Part shown: positions 8,927-20,287 of the stretch, in pieces
How positions within the stretch are numbered: position 1 is the stretch's first letter
How the letters are laid out: each line of letters starts with the position of its first letter
Assembly: GCF_030272615.1 (NCBI RefSeq)
Contig: NC_081414.1
Span: 311,750,164 to 311,814,163 of the forward strand
Origin: Cryptomeria japonica
Taxonomy: Eukaryota; Streptophyta; Pinopsida; Cupressales; Cupressaceae
Length of the DNA: 64,000 bases
Reading direction: 5' to 3'
Made by a program: the position numbers and the translations under genes
Notes under the pieces: model-generated
The model's input: only the letters and a program-made list of their open reading frames with translations
The model's database searches: none
Told to the model about the DNA's origin: nothing

Positions 8927-11900
8927 ATAATGGGTTAAATTTGTATATTTATGTTAATTTTATTTAGTTTTGTGTTTATTTTAAGGGAATGTTTTGATAC
9001 ATGTATATTGAGATATATTTTGATAAGTGACCTAATTTTGTGCAAATTTGACTTTAATATTTTCATTTTGCTCTCTTGGCCACACTTTTCTTCTATGTAC
9101 AAGTCAAATTGTACTCTCTAGCAAATAATTTTCTATTAGCATAATCATTACACATCCTTTGGGTGCAATTGCTAGCTAGTATCTTAATTAGCTCCTATGC
9201 TTTTCCTTGTAGATTTTCAAGAAAATCTCTCGTATCCCACAAAAAATACGCATTGGAGAAGTGCTTACGCAGGAAAAAAAAAATTTAGGAGTGCATTATC
9301 TATTGGAGCTGAAGATTCGAGGGTGGAATGAATCGTATTGTAGTCCTGGGCCATTATATTTTTTTGAAGCTACCCAACAAAATATGCCAAGGATTCTGAG
9401 AAGCATATTTTGGTATGCAAAATCAGCCTATTATGATTTCTGCCTTTTGTATTGCCTTGTGATTCTCTATCAGTGCCTAAGTTGGATTGGGTCTGTAATT
9501 TGGAGTGATAATTATTTAGTAAATTGAAACTCTTCATTGATTTGTGTTACCTTATTGTCATTGTCACAGCTCTTTCCTGTCAGGATTGTTTATTCAAATA
9601 AACTGAAATATGACTTTCAACAGGCATATGTGTTGAATAAGTTCAAAAAGCTGGGCTATAATAAAGCCAGTTCTATCTTTTATTTTAGCTATATGTCTGC
9701 CATGATATCTCGAAGAACAGCCCAAAATTATTATAACTGAAAATGCATACACCAAACAAGTCATTTCTTGTTTGATAAATTAATTACCACTCATACAGGG
9801 TATTAATTGGTTACCTCAGGAATAGGTGGGGTAAGCACTGTTTTGATATTTGCATTTCAGATATATAGAAATAAAATAGAGAGAATGGATTTATGTGTGA
9901 ATATCGTTGTCCAGTTACTGATCCTTGGGACATTTCTATTTTGTGCCCTGCAAATAAGGTAAGGCTCCATGGGCCCTTCTAGAACATTCACTGAAAATAT
10001 TACAGATCATTACTTATTTTGATAGCATATGGCCTTTTTTTAACAACATCAAAGTTTTTTAATCTTGGCCTTTTCGGATGCTGCTATGATTTTTATATGT
10101 ATATAAAACTGGAAGAAGAATAACCTCTGTTATAGTGCTGATTTATACTTAATGACTGTGAACCATCCATAACTTGAATATTAATAGTATTTTGTAAAGG
10201 TTGGCCTGCATCCCTGCCCTATTGGCATGACAAGGTTCCATCTGAAAAACAGAGCATCCCTTACATTATCAAGCACATGTTCGACAATTTGGAATGCATT
10301 GTGGTTATAAGGAATGCCATTGCAGGGAATTTATTGAGCTTGAGTGCTACGCTGACGATAATCCTTAGCCCTCTGTTTGAGATGGGAGGTCAAACCTCAT
10401 GCCAACATCAGTCTCTGCCATGGCATCCACTACTCCCTTCACCCTCTCTCATAAATTTCCATGTGTATCACAATATCTTGAAGAAAATGAGTTTCACCAT
10501 TGAATTTATTATCTACATATGATCGTTAGGGATCACAATTGTTTCTTTTCTTCTTCTTTTTAAAGTGCCCCTATTTTGTTGGGCAAACTGTGAACAAATT
10601 TTATTTACATAGGTAGGTGTGTGGGGCACTTTTTTAACTTCATATTTTGGCTTTAAAATTTGGTTTAGGTGTTTTGTAATTATTTAGCATCTAAACATCT
10701 TATTCAAATGCCTTTTTTATTTTTTGTGAACAAACTTTATCTCACATATAATGACGAGTATTGTCTTCTGATTTCTGTTTAAGATAGTATGGCCCTGAAT
10801 TTCACTAATTGCAATGCCTAGTTCCTGTTACTTTGATTTAACTTGACCTTTGGTTATTGACCTAAATTTAAACAAGCATGTATATATTCCTATTGGCACA
10901 ACCTGTGGAGCCTCATCCTCACATCAGTGATTCTTTAGCAGGCTGGACACTATGACAATTACAATGTTGTTGTAGTCAATATAAATTCTAGTAGCAGGAT
11001 AGCAAAAAGGTGAGGATATATATTTCATTGAGCAACTGGAAAAGTACAGATTTTTAGTCTGCTGCAATGAATTTGCAGGAGTTGCACAGTAACAAGTAAT
11101 GGCCATAAAATGGAGCCATTTTTATCCCATGACCTCCCTTGTGGTTGTTTTGTCCTAGAAACAGATATTCTGTTCACAAACATTGTTTGTGCTACAAACA
11201 GGTTGGATGGTCAAAAAAATGCAAAATGACATGTTTTCATAGTGTTTATTGCATTTGAGATTGTTGTAGTTGGGCTGCTATGGTTGGTCCGAGACTTTGT
11301 CTCTGATCCATTCCCTTATCATTGGCTCCAATTCTAGTAGTTTGTCAGCAGTAATTGACGTCTGTTAGTGGGGAAAAATAATAGAGGCCTAGATAGGTGC
11401 TTGAAGCTATCTCCCTTAGGGGCCACCCGACACAATTTTCTGCCTTGACCAAAGGGTGTTGTTAAGACTGATCATGGGATTGAGAAATGCAGTGAGTGAT
11501 GGTGTCATTCTAACAAAAAATTATGGATTTCTGTCTAACAATTTAAGGATTTCTGTTTTCAACCACATGTGGCTCCAGGTTGCTCGGTTAGAGCAAAGAA
11601 AGCACTGAACTAGATGAATCTGGTGCAATGTAATTTTTCTCTCATAGTTTTTGTTAGTAAGTATAGTAGGAAAGTTTTTTCATATGCATTTCCTTTTTAC
11701 AGAGCTCCACATGGTAGTAGACCTCAGTTTCAGAAATTGGGGAAAATTGTGATTATTGAGAATTTGAGATAATTGAGACTTAACTGTGACACCATTAATT
11801 TTTTAATCAGTCCTTTTTTCTGGTTAACTATGCATTTCTGATCTTTTCTCTAACCCTAACCCTTACCCTAATTTGTTTTTTTCCCATGAAATTAAAAATC

Positions 11901-12702
11901 TCGATCTTTTTGTTTGTTGATTAGTCTAGAGAAGGATTTTTTTCTAGTAATTCTTTATCCCCCCACTAATCTCTGTGTAGTTGTCTAATGGATACTGTAT
12001 TTGCCTTAACAATCTACATACCTGCATTTCTTTAGCAAATCTTTTTCTAACTAGTGTCTTGCTGGAATGCTGTTTCCTACTTGTTACCTGAGGATCCACA
12101 CCAATAACTATCTGTTGCTTGAAGTTTTTAGCTAGAATCCTTATATTAGTTTTTGATGCATTGTTGACATTGACTAAAAAGTGTTTTGCAGTATTTCTTT
12201 TTGTGATGTAATGTATTTTGCCAGGAGTTTCTTCTCCATCAATATTTTTTTCTGCTGCACTAACATCTGATGTAATGCCGCAGATAGGGAGTATACTCTT
12301 GTCAGCATTTAAGGCTTCCGCTACATAGCATCATGGAAGAGGACAAACAAGAAGTTCAAAGTTTAAGAGTTTCAAGGCTAAGGCAATCATATACATTTGC
12401 AACACATTCACTCTTGAAAGCCTGTTCCAAGGAGGTCCTTAGCTTCTGTCGACAGTGATTGATTGTTTGTTTTTCTAAGATCAATTTTTATACATGTTTG
12501 AAATTATCTGGAGTCAATGGGCTGGAATCTCATGATAAAACATATTATGTCAATTATTTTTGGTTGCTTGCTGTTAATGATAATTCCTTAGAGTACCTTT
12601 TGCAATCATAACTAAGGTGAAGGCATCCTTTTAGCTACCAGCCTAGCATGCCAATATGATCTATGAGACCTCCCATTTCGGGATTTTTTTTTACTTTATG
12701 CA
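8927..12702. other. Unassigned non-coding sequence
   Basis: About 3.8 kb of AT-rich sequence in which I see no recognisable protein motif, RNA gene or LTR boundary. Short frames at 9261-9527 and 9537-9740 resemble no family I know and have no homopolymer or codon pattern that favours coding. It could be intron, intergenic DNA or an eroded element. Confidence 0.45.
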
Positions 12703-13095
12703 TGTTAATGCATTAGTAGCTTCTGCAAGATAAGACTTTCCTAACTCGTTAATCTCTTCTATTCTGTTTTGGTTTACTCATCTATGCTGTTAGATTATCT
12801 GATTTATGCTTTCCGAACTGAATATGTTTATCAGACTGTAACATTGATCATAATTATGATATTGATAAAGATGGATTAGATCGACGACCTGCTTAACATA
12901 GTTAAGCGTCGATCTAATGCTATTTGTTATCGGGCTTGTTTGCTATTAACACCGATTCATTATTGAGTGTGTTTACTTTATATCGATCTGTTATTGTTTG
13001 CTGTTAACACCGATTCATTATCGGGTGTGTTTATATCGATCTGTTATCATTTGCTTTGACACCGATTAGTTATCATAACACTAAGTGAATCGGTA

Positions 13096-13177
13096 GACAA
13101 GTCACGACCAAGTGACATCTTGGTCGGACATGTCTAAAAGACATGTCCGATCAAGGTGCCACTTGATCGTGGCTGTC
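13096..13177 (+). repeat. 82-bp hairpin in element C U3, upstream of TATA
   Basis: Two arms of about 39 nt, meeting around a loop of about 3 nt at TCTAAAAGA, are complementary at nearly all positions. The innermost 13 bp (CGGACATGTCT and AGACATGTCCG) pair perfectly. The same hairpin is in the 3' LTR at 18301-18382. It ends 3 bases before the TATA box. Confidence 0.9.
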
Positions 13178-13180
13178 TTA

Positions 13181-13190
13181 CTATATATAC
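13181..13190 (+). promoter_or_regulatory. Element C LTR TATA box
   Basis: CTATATATAC matches the plant TATA consensus and lies 170 bp before the LTR end, leaving room for a short R and U5. The 3' LTR copy is at 18386-18395. Confidence 0.7.
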
Positions 13191-13359
13191 ATCATTCAAA
13201 AGAAAAGGATGACATTGAAATCGATACATGTTCATCCTTCAGACCTGCAGAAAAGAAAGACGATAATATTATTGTCATAATAATAATACCAAAAAATCAG
13301 AAATACACTATCTAGCATATAACTTGTTTATTAAATTGGAAATTGCAATAACTTTTACG

Positions 13360-13372
13360 TGGTATTAGAGCC
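13360..13372 (+). other. Element C primer-binding site (initiator tRNA-Met)
   Basis: TGGTATTAGAGCC directly follows the 5' LTR. It matches the usual copia site TGGTATCAGAGC with one transition. Confidence 0.9.
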
Positions 13373-13449
13373 AAGTTGATCGAACTTGAGGCTATTCAAT
13401 TTTGTGAATAATTTAAGAACAAGGTTATATACTACATCACATTTCTCCA

Positions 13450-14228
13450 ATGGCCAGCGCTATCAGATTCGAAGACAGACTCGGAGGTGGCGATGATTTT
13501 TCAGCCTGGAAGTTCAGAATCCAGATGATCTTAAAAGAGAACAAAGTAGATTCATTTGTTCAAACTAAAAACGATCAACCTGAAAATGAACCTGACAAAA
13601 CTGCATGGATTGAAGGAAATGAAAAAGCCATCAAAATAATAGTTGATGGGGTGAGAAACAACATAATGCCCATTATAAGAAAACATCAGACAGCCTATAA
13701 AATGTTCAAAGCACTTGAAAGCACATTTGAGATATCGAATGCAAGTTGAACTCTGGCATTAAAATGAGAAATAAATCATATCACCATGAACAAGGGGGAG
13801 ACAATCAACGCCTACTTTATGCGGATATCAACTCTAAGAGATGAACTAGCAACTTTGGATTACGAGATCAAAAGCAAAGAGTTAACACTCATTGCTCTAG
13901 ATGGGTTGCCTAGTGGATGGAGTACATTCATCCAAGGCATCAGTGCAAGGTCCAAATATCCTAAGTTTGAAAGATTAAGGGACGATTGTCTCCAAGAAGA
14001 ATCAAGATTGAACAAGATGGGAGTAAAACAAAAGAACATAGATGAAGACCTTCAAGTCCTAAATGCTAACACAAATAAGACAACCAAGAAGAAGCAATTA
14101 GGAAAAGGAAGAGTCATCAAGGCAAGAACACTTCAAAGAGAGACCTATCACATATTCAATGCTATAGGTGCGATAAGTTCGGGCACTTTGTTGCAAAATG
14201 TCTAGAGAGAGCCAAACAAGCCACATTT
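13450..14228 (+). pseudogene. Element C gag
   Basis: It starts MASAIRFEDRLGGGDDFSAW, a typical copia Gag N-terminus (UBN2-like). A TGA at 13747-13749 and a second stop about 20 bases later break it. It continues from 13786 (MNKGETINAYFMRISTLRDE). A frameshift near 14145 precedes the zinc knuckle at 14160-14201, which reads CYRCDKFGHFVAKC (CX2CX4HX4C) in another frame. Expected length for the family is about 250-350 residues, which fits the joined span. Confidence 0.88.
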
Positions 14229-17200
14229 GCCAGAGCAGGAAAATCTAAAAGAGAAGATAACTCCCAAAACTATGTCCTCTACTCAGCGCTTACAAGCCAT
14301 GCATCAAATAAGTCTAACTCCTGGGTGATCGACAGCGGTTCATCCAGACACATTACAGGGTTTAGAGAAGTGCTAGACTCCATGACAGAGGATAATGAAG
14401 AGGAAGTAACCATCGGAGATGATTCCTCACATCCAGTTAGAGGAATTGGTTCCTGCACCATCAAACTAAAGACAGGTATATCATTGCAACTCGAAGGAGT
14501 ACTGTATGTCCCCGACATCAAGAGAAATCTAGTCTCCATATCAGCCCTAGAAGATAACGGATACAGAGTAACCTTCATGGAGAACAAGGTGTTGGCTTGG
14601 CCGAAAAATTCTTCCATCAAGAAAGCTAAAGTCATTGGTCAAAGACGAGGCTATTTGTATGAGCTGTGCATAGAGCCCAACCTAGCCTTGATTCACGAAG
14701 TAACAAATGCAAATGAGGTCTGACATAGAAGACTAGGCCACCTGAATTATAGAGCTTTGTCATCTATGGGAAACCTTGTCACAGGGTTACCTAAGTTGTA
14801 GCAATATCATTCAGAGACATGCAAGGGATGTGCCCTAGGTAAAAATATCAAGGGTGCCTTCCATTATAGTACTAGGAAAACAAGCAAAGTATTAGAATTA
14901 GTTCATTTTGATGTATGTGGACCTATGTCCGCTCCTTCTCTAGGAGGATGTTTGTATTATGTAATATTTGTTGATGACTACTCTAGGAAAACTTGGATCT
15001 ACTTTTTGAAGTGTAAAGAATCAGAAGAGATCCTTAGTAGGTTTAAAGAGTTTAAATCATTGACAGAAAACTACTCAGGTAATAAAATCAAAACCCTAAG
15101 ATCTGATAATGGGGGGGAATACACATCAGAATTATTTAGAGATTTTTGTAAAAACTCAGGGATTAAGAGGGAGCTAACAATACCTTATAATCCTCAACAA
15201 AATGGGGTAGCTAAGAGGAAAAATAGGACAATTGTAGAAGCTGCCAAAGCCATGATTCTTGATCAGAATCTAAATATCAATATTTGGGCAGAAGCAACTA
15301 ACACTGCTGTGTATATCCAAAACAGATGTCCTCACTCACATCTTGAAGATAAAACTCCCGAGGAAGTATTTACCAAACTAAAGTCAGATATCAACCACCT
15401 TAGGATATTTGGGTGTCCTGTTTATATACATGTACCTGAAGAGAAAAGACTAAAACTAGAACCTTCTGGAAAAAGGGGAATACTTGTAGGATATAGCGAA
15501 ACATCCAAAGCCTATAGAATATATATACATGGTCAGAGAAATATTGAACTTAGTAGGGATGTAATCTTTGAAGAAGACTTAGCCTTCAAAAGAGCCCTAA
15601 GTACAATAGAGCCTGAAATTTATATCCCCACTCCTAACATAGAAGAAGACCCCACTCCTGAGCTTCAGAGGGAGAATCTTGAGGAAACCATAGGTGAAAC
15701 TTCAAACCCACCTAAAGAAAACCTCAAGAAGAGACCTCTATGGGCCACCAAGACTGTAGCAGAAGCTCAGAAGTTTGCTGCTCCTTCAGGGAAAGCAAAA
15801 GACCTAATAAATTCACTAGCTATGTTGTGCTCATGAATAATCTTTCTAAAACTGAACCAAACAATGTATCAGATGCACTTAAACATCAAGTATGGAAGGA
15901 TGCCACGTCTGAAGAGTATCAATCCATTATGAAAAATGATGTTTGGGAGATTGTTCCTAGGCCAACCAAGAAATTTGTGGTTTCATCTAAATGGTTATTC
16001 AAAATCAAACATGCTGCAGACAGCAGTATTGAGAAACACAAGGCCAGATTTGTAGCCAGAGGATTCTCACAAAGGGAGGGAATAGACTATGAAGAAACCT
16101 TTGCACCTGTTGCCAGGTATACATCAGTGAGAGCTGTATTAGCCATTGCAGCAGCAAAAGGATGGAAGGTACACCAAATGGATGTTAAGACAACATTTCT
16201 AAATGGTGAGATCTCAATAGAAGTCTACCTAGAGCAACCTGAAGGGTTTGAAATTTATGATGTAGAGTTTCATGTGTGCAGACTCAAGAAAGCTCTCTAT
16301 GGGCTTAAACAGGCCCCAGGGCCTGGTATGAAAGAATTGACACCTATCTCTCAAGACTAGGCTTCTATAAAAATGATGCAGATCCTAATCTCTACTACAA
16401 AAGAAATAAAGATGATATGCTAATGTTGATTTTATATGTTGATGACTTATTAATCATAGGAAATGATCATCTTCTAGATCATTGCAAGAATGCTCTATCC
16501 AAAGAATTTGATATGAAGGACTTAGAACTCCTTCATTACTTCCTAGGATTAGAAGTATGGCAGAATTCTGACAATATTATACTAAACCAAGGAAAGTATA
16601 CCTTGGACATTTTGAAGAATTTCATAATGCATAACTGCAGACCTATGACATCTCCCATGGAAACAAATTTACATAAACTTAGGGAAGCAGCAACAGAGTC
16701 ACAATCCACTGATCCTACACTCTACAGACAGATGATTGGGTCTCTGATGTATCTGGTGAATACAAGGCCAGATATCTGTTATTCTGTTAATGCCTTAAGT
16801 TAGTTTATGTGTGAGCCTAAGGAAATTCACTTGATTGCAGTGAAACACATTATGAGATACTTACAAGGTACTCTAAACCTTGGTCTCAAATATGAGAAAG
16901 TCAATCTAGACCTACACGGATTTACAGACTCAGATTGGGCTGGGAGTGTGACTGACAGGAAAAGCACTTCAGGGTGTTGCTTCAGTTTAGGATCAGCCAT
17001 GATATCTTGGATCAGCAGAAAACAGTCTTCTGTAGCTCAGAGTTCCACCGAGGCCAAGTACATTGCAGCTTCCATGGCTGCTCGAGAAGCAGTATGGCTT
17101 AGGAAGTTACTTGTGGGACTATTTGGAGAACCTATGAAACCCACTGTCATCCATTGTGACAACCAGAGCTGCATAAAGCTTTCTATAAATCCAGTATTTC

Positions 17201-17379
17201 ATGACAGATCCAAGCATATTGAGATTCCATACCATTATGTGCGAGACATGGTAGACAAAAATGTGATCAAATTAGAATATGTTAACATAGGAGATCAGAC
17301 TGCAGATATTCTGACCAAACCACTTTCCAGAGTGAAGGTTGATCACTTCAGAAAAGGTTTAGGTATGATAGAAAGGTAA
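14229..17379 (+). pseudogene. Element C pol: protease, integrase, RT, RNase H
   Basis: Protease: WVIDSGSSRHITG (about 14320-14360). The GAG-pre-integrase block HRRLGHLN has a TGA in place of the preceding Trp (14721-14723). Integrase: FVDDYSRK, LRSDNGGEY and NPQQNGVAKRKNRT give the D, D and E residues. RT: WKDATSEEYQ through KTTFLNG, YGLKQAP and catalytic YVDD (16436-16447). RNase H: FTDSDWAGS, STEAKYIA, CDNQSCIKLS and ADILTKPLS, ending at a TAA at 17377-17379. Frameshifts lie near 15790-15840 and 16320, with stops after the NALS residues (16801) and elsewhere. All catalytic motifs are recognisable, but the frame is broken at least five times. Confidence 0.95.
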
Positions 17380-17453
17380 TCTGCTTTGTAAATACGATGT
17401 TTAATGTGTAAACTTCTTTTGTCATGTTGGGACATTCTGGGTTTCACCCCCCT

Positions 17454-17850
17454 GTGTTCATATCTAAGAGGTGACGATCTCTCAGATTATGAACACTTGT
17501 ATGTAGACATCATAAGGTGACGATCTTATGATTTTTTAAACCAGTTATCATGTTGGATCTCTGGTATGTCATGGATGTGCCATGATGGTGTTGTGATAAA
17601 ACATTTGTATAAAATGTTTGTGCACATATCACAAACAGGATAAGATGAGAATCTAACCATCCTCATATGTTTATCCTTAGTATTGCGTGTTTAGGCAATA
17701 CTGATATCACGTGTTTAGGTGATATCTTGTCATAATGGAATGATGATTTTTTATATCACATGGTTAGGTGATACTCTATGAATGATGTTTTATATTATGT
17801 CTTGATGATACTTCTTATCATATGTATAGATGACATATTCTTGGAGACTG
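17454..17850 (+). repeat. Element C stem-loop array between RNase H and PPT
   Basis: A series of stem-loops follows the pol stop. Loop GTGACGAT occurs on two different stems (17454-17496; 17509-17532 with arms ATCATAAG/CTTATGAT). A nested hairpin with inner arms AAACATTT/AAATGTTT is at 17591-17634, and another at 17637-17677 (AGGATAA/TTATCCT). Loop GTGTTTAG occurs at 17679-17702 (AGTATTGC/GCAATACT) and 17703-17726 (GATATCAC/GTGATATC). Loop ATGGTTAG is at 17754-17773 (TATCAC/GTGATA), and a weaker unit with loop ATGTATAG lies near 17816-17836. No ORF covers the region. Its role is unknown; RNA packaging, dimerisation, stability or 3' processing are possible. Confidence 0.85.
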
Positions 17851-17897
17851 ACATTATGAAAAAGGAAATGTGATGCAGGTTACTTTATCTATCTTCC

Positions 17898-17912
17898 AAA
17901 GCTAAGAGGGAG
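17898..17912 (+). other. Element C polypurine tract
   Basis: AAAGCTAAGAGGGAG lies directly before the 3' LTR. Element D has the same CTAAGAGGGAG next to TGTTAATG, so the two copia elements share the plus-strand priming site. Confidence 0.88.
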
Positions 17913-18563
17913 TGTTAATGCATTAGTAGCTTCTGCAAGATAAGACTTTCCTAACTCGTTAATCTCTTCTATTCTGTTTTGGTTTACTCATTTATGCTGT
18001 TAGATTATTTGATTTATGCTTTCCGAACTGAATATATTTATCAGACTGTAACATTGATCATAATTATGATATTGATAAAGATGGATTAGATCGACGACCT
18101 GCTTAACATAGTTAAGCGTCGATCTAATGCTATTTGTTATCGGGCTTGTTTGCTATTAACACCGATTCATTATCGAGTGTGTTTATATCGATCTGTTATT
18201 GTTTGCTATTAACACCGATTCATTATCGGGTGTGTTTATATCGATCTGTTATCATTTGCTTTGACACCGATTAGTTATCATAACACTAAGTGAATTGGTA
18301 GACAAGTCACGACCAAGTGACATCTTGGTCGGACATGTCTAAAAGACATGTCCGATCAAGGTGCCGCTTGATCGTGGCTGTCTTACTATATATACATCAT
18401 TCAAAAGAAAAGGATGACATTGAAATCGATACATGTTCATCCTTCAGACCTGCAGAAAAGAAAGACGATAATATTATTGTCATAATAATAATACCAAAAA
18501 TCAGAAATACACTATCTAGCATATAACTTGTTTATTAAATTGGAATTTGCAATAGCTTTTACA
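17913..18563 (+). repeat. Element C 3' LTR (651 bp)
   Basis: It repeats the 5' LTR from TGTTAATG to TTTTACA, followed by the TSD ATGCA. A 5-bp deletion and about ten substitutions distinguish it from the 5' copy. It carries the 82-bp hairpin (18301-18382) and TATA box (18386-18395). Confidence 0.96.
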
Positions 18564-18568
18564 ATGCA

Positions 18569-19019
18569 TATTAATTCAAATATTTAATTTTCTTATTAGT
18601 CTCTACCTTGGTAGGATACTAAAGTGATCAATTTTTACTTTTGCTCTTAACTAGTTATAATTGGTTTTTCAATTTCTAACCAATGAAACGTAATACCATT
18701 TTTAGTCAATATCAATATTTATTCTTGTCAATCTAAAAAGAGGCAAATTTGTTAAGTAATTTTTTTTATAACTTGATTTGTGTGGATTACTAAAGGATAT
18801 ATCGTTTGAGTTCTTATTACAAATTTTTCTTTTCCCTATGTTGAATGATAAGATGAGATGACATGAGCTTTTAATGAATATTACTATTTATCTATTCTTT
18901 TATTTTTGAACATTGACCCTATAATAACTAGAGATTTTTATGTGAAGTCATGTGGACAACAACATCTATCACATTTATGACCTTTATAATTTTTGTCTTT
19001 TTTAATTGGTAAAGTTTGT
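18569..19019. other. Unassigned AT-rich sequence
   Basis: Sequence between element C and the LINE-like remnant. No gene or repeat boundary could be recognised. Confidence 0.4.
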
Positions 19020-19494
19020 TTATTTATATTAAAATATCGGGATTTAAACCTGGCCCGAACCAAGTGGGGCTACAATCAGGGAGCCTCCTCCCCAAATCAA
19101 CAAGGCACCAAAGTGCAAGACCCTTTAACAGGTCAACAATCTCTAATTTAGCTCCACCCTTGTCGTGTGAGCAAATGAGCATATTGAAAGAGCCTTCCTA
19201 CTTTGCTCTCTTATCTCTCTTCCTCTTCACCTCTATCCGACCATCCTCCTGACAATTTGCTTGCAATATCCCCATCTTGGATTATATTATAGCAATCTTT
19301 CCCCTCACTTCCGAGCTCCTTGAACAATCTTGTTCTGCATTTATCTCCAACCTATATTACACCACCCAACTTTTGATTCATTACTTGCCCTCGCATCTAG
19401 AATATTGCCATTACTTGCCATTTCGGCACTACAACCAGCATTAGCATTGTTGATAGCCGTTGACCCAACATTACTAGAGGGCACAAAGGATTTA
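19020..19494 (-). pseudogene. Downstream part of LINE-like ORF1 remnant, cut off by element B
   Basis: The minus-strand sequence directly left of element B is the continuation of the ORF1 remnant at 27867-29046 once B and one TSD copy are removed. One frame reads about 48 codons (KSFVPSSNVGSTAINN and on) before a stop. Further leftward the minus strand becomes A-rich near 18990-19020, which could be a LINE tail. No ORF2 reverse transcriptase is present. The family call here rests on its position next to the better supported right half. Confidence 0.45.
19490..19494. repeat. Element B target-site duplication, left copy
   Basis: ATTTA here and at 27867-27871 flank the two LTRs of element B exactly. 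Confidence 0.93.
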
Positions 19495-19837
19495 TGTTAG
19501 GGGTAAAAGCGTATGTTAGTAAGAATAATAGTTATAAGAGTGTTATGTTATGTTTATGTTGTTGCCGAGAGGTTTCCATCGGGTAGTTGGAGTTGGTGAT
19601 GGTTGGCATCTTGACCAACCATCGGGTCTATATATTGTTTGGTTGGAACCTCGGCAGGGAGATTATTATGTATGGACAATTCTGGACATTGGAATAAAGA
19701 TATAACTTTCTGGTCTAATTATTATCATTTGTCATTTATGTTATGATGTACAATTGTTCTGTTCCATGAATACTTGGTACGTGCAGGAGATACTGTGTTA
19801 TCTGATTATTCACCAACTATACATTTAGGACTAAACA
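19495..19837 (+). repeat. Element B 5' LTR (343 bp)
   Basis: TGTTAGGGGTAAAAGCG to GGACTAAACA. A hairpin at 19598-19623 (arms GATGGTTGG and CCAACCATC) ends 4 bases before the TATA-like CTATATATTG at 19628-19637. Confidence 0.96.
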
Positions 19838-19840
19838 TTT

Positions 19841-19853
19841 TGGCGCCGTTGCC
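19841..19853 (+). other. Element B primer-binding site (tRNA-Asp type)
   Basis: TGGCGCCGTTGCC, three bases after the 5' LTR, is complementary to the CCA end of plant tRNA-Asp (GGCAACGGCGCCA). Confidence 0.85.
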
Positions 19854-19897
19854 TGAATGAACTTGGAGATAACTATGGCGGCAGGCGGAAGCAATTA

Positions 19898-20287
19898 ATG
19901 GGCCAACTGTTTAACCAACAATTAATTGTCGTGGATAGCGACACACACGAAGAGAGTACTGCGGAAGAGGAACGAGAGGATCAGTTGACGGCAGACTTGG
20001 TGGAGTTGTGGGACGTGTCGGTCACGCAGTACGTGCAATGAGAGGCTCAAGAGAGAGCCGTCTCGGAAGGCACGGTACGTGGTGAACTCATCGTCAGCAC
20101 CCCCGTCTTTGACCTACTCGAGAGTATTCCAAGGTTACTCGCCAGAAATTTGATTGCACTCCAAAACCAAAGGGAGGAAATGGCAAAGGAACTTCGGCGG
20201 CAACAAGTTCTCCGACGGTACGAGGAACGGAGTCGTAGGGAGGAAGAGGAGAGGGAGGCTAGTCGATGCCGTACCTCTGGCACTTGA
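19898..20287 (+). pseudogene. Element B upstream ORF before gag (129 aa, one stop)
   Basis: Starts MGQLFNQQLIVVDSDTHEES and aligns end to end with the 129-residue ORF of element A. One TGA (20039-20041) replaces an Arg codon near the middle. The final TGA overlaps the gag ATG (20287-20289) as TGATG, exactly as in A. Function unknown. Confidence 0.75.

Larger units (their letters stand above)
12703..13359 (+). repeat. Element C 5' LTR (657 bp)
   Basis: It begins TGTTAATGCATTAGTAGC; its last base is G where the 3' LTR has A (ACG versus ACA). It contains a stem-loop at about 12873-12914 (arms TTAGATCGACG and CGTCGATCTAA), three roughly 50-bp sub-repeats with the core ACACCGATTCATTATC (about 12935-13075), an 82-bp near-perfect hairpin (13096-13177) and a TATA box (13181-13190). 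Confidence 0.96.
12703..18563 (+). mobile_element. Element C: complete Ty1/copia retrotransposon
   Basis: A 5.86-kb element with LTRs at both ends and a perfect TSD ATGCA (12698-12702 and 18564-18568). Order: 5' LTR, PBS for initiator tRNA-Met, gag, protease, integrase, RT, RNase H, a 530-bp non-coding region rich in stem-loops, PPT, 3' LTR. Integrase before RT is diagnostic of Ty1/copia. The LTRs differ by roughly ten substitutions and two small indels over 650 bp, so it is the youngest dated insertion here. Coding sequence carries several stops and frameshifts, so it is not autonomous. Confidence 0.97.

Noticed and set aside
8548-8967. Open frames across the compound microsatellite on both strands
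   Set aside because: Tyr/Ile/His/Val-only translations of dinucleotide and tetranucleotide repeats; no real protein.
11851-11872. Telomere-like CCCTAA units
   Set aside because: Only about three imperfect units; too short to claim an interstitial telomere.
13112-13315. ORF repeated in both LTRs of element C (also 18317-18526)
   Set aside because: It lies in the U3 hairpin and TATA region and simply repeats because the LTR repeats; no domain.
19035-19065. Sequence resembling a tRNA T-arm (GGGATTTAAACC)
   Set aside because: No acceptor stem, anticodon arm or box A could be placed; it is more likely part of the LINE-like remnant.
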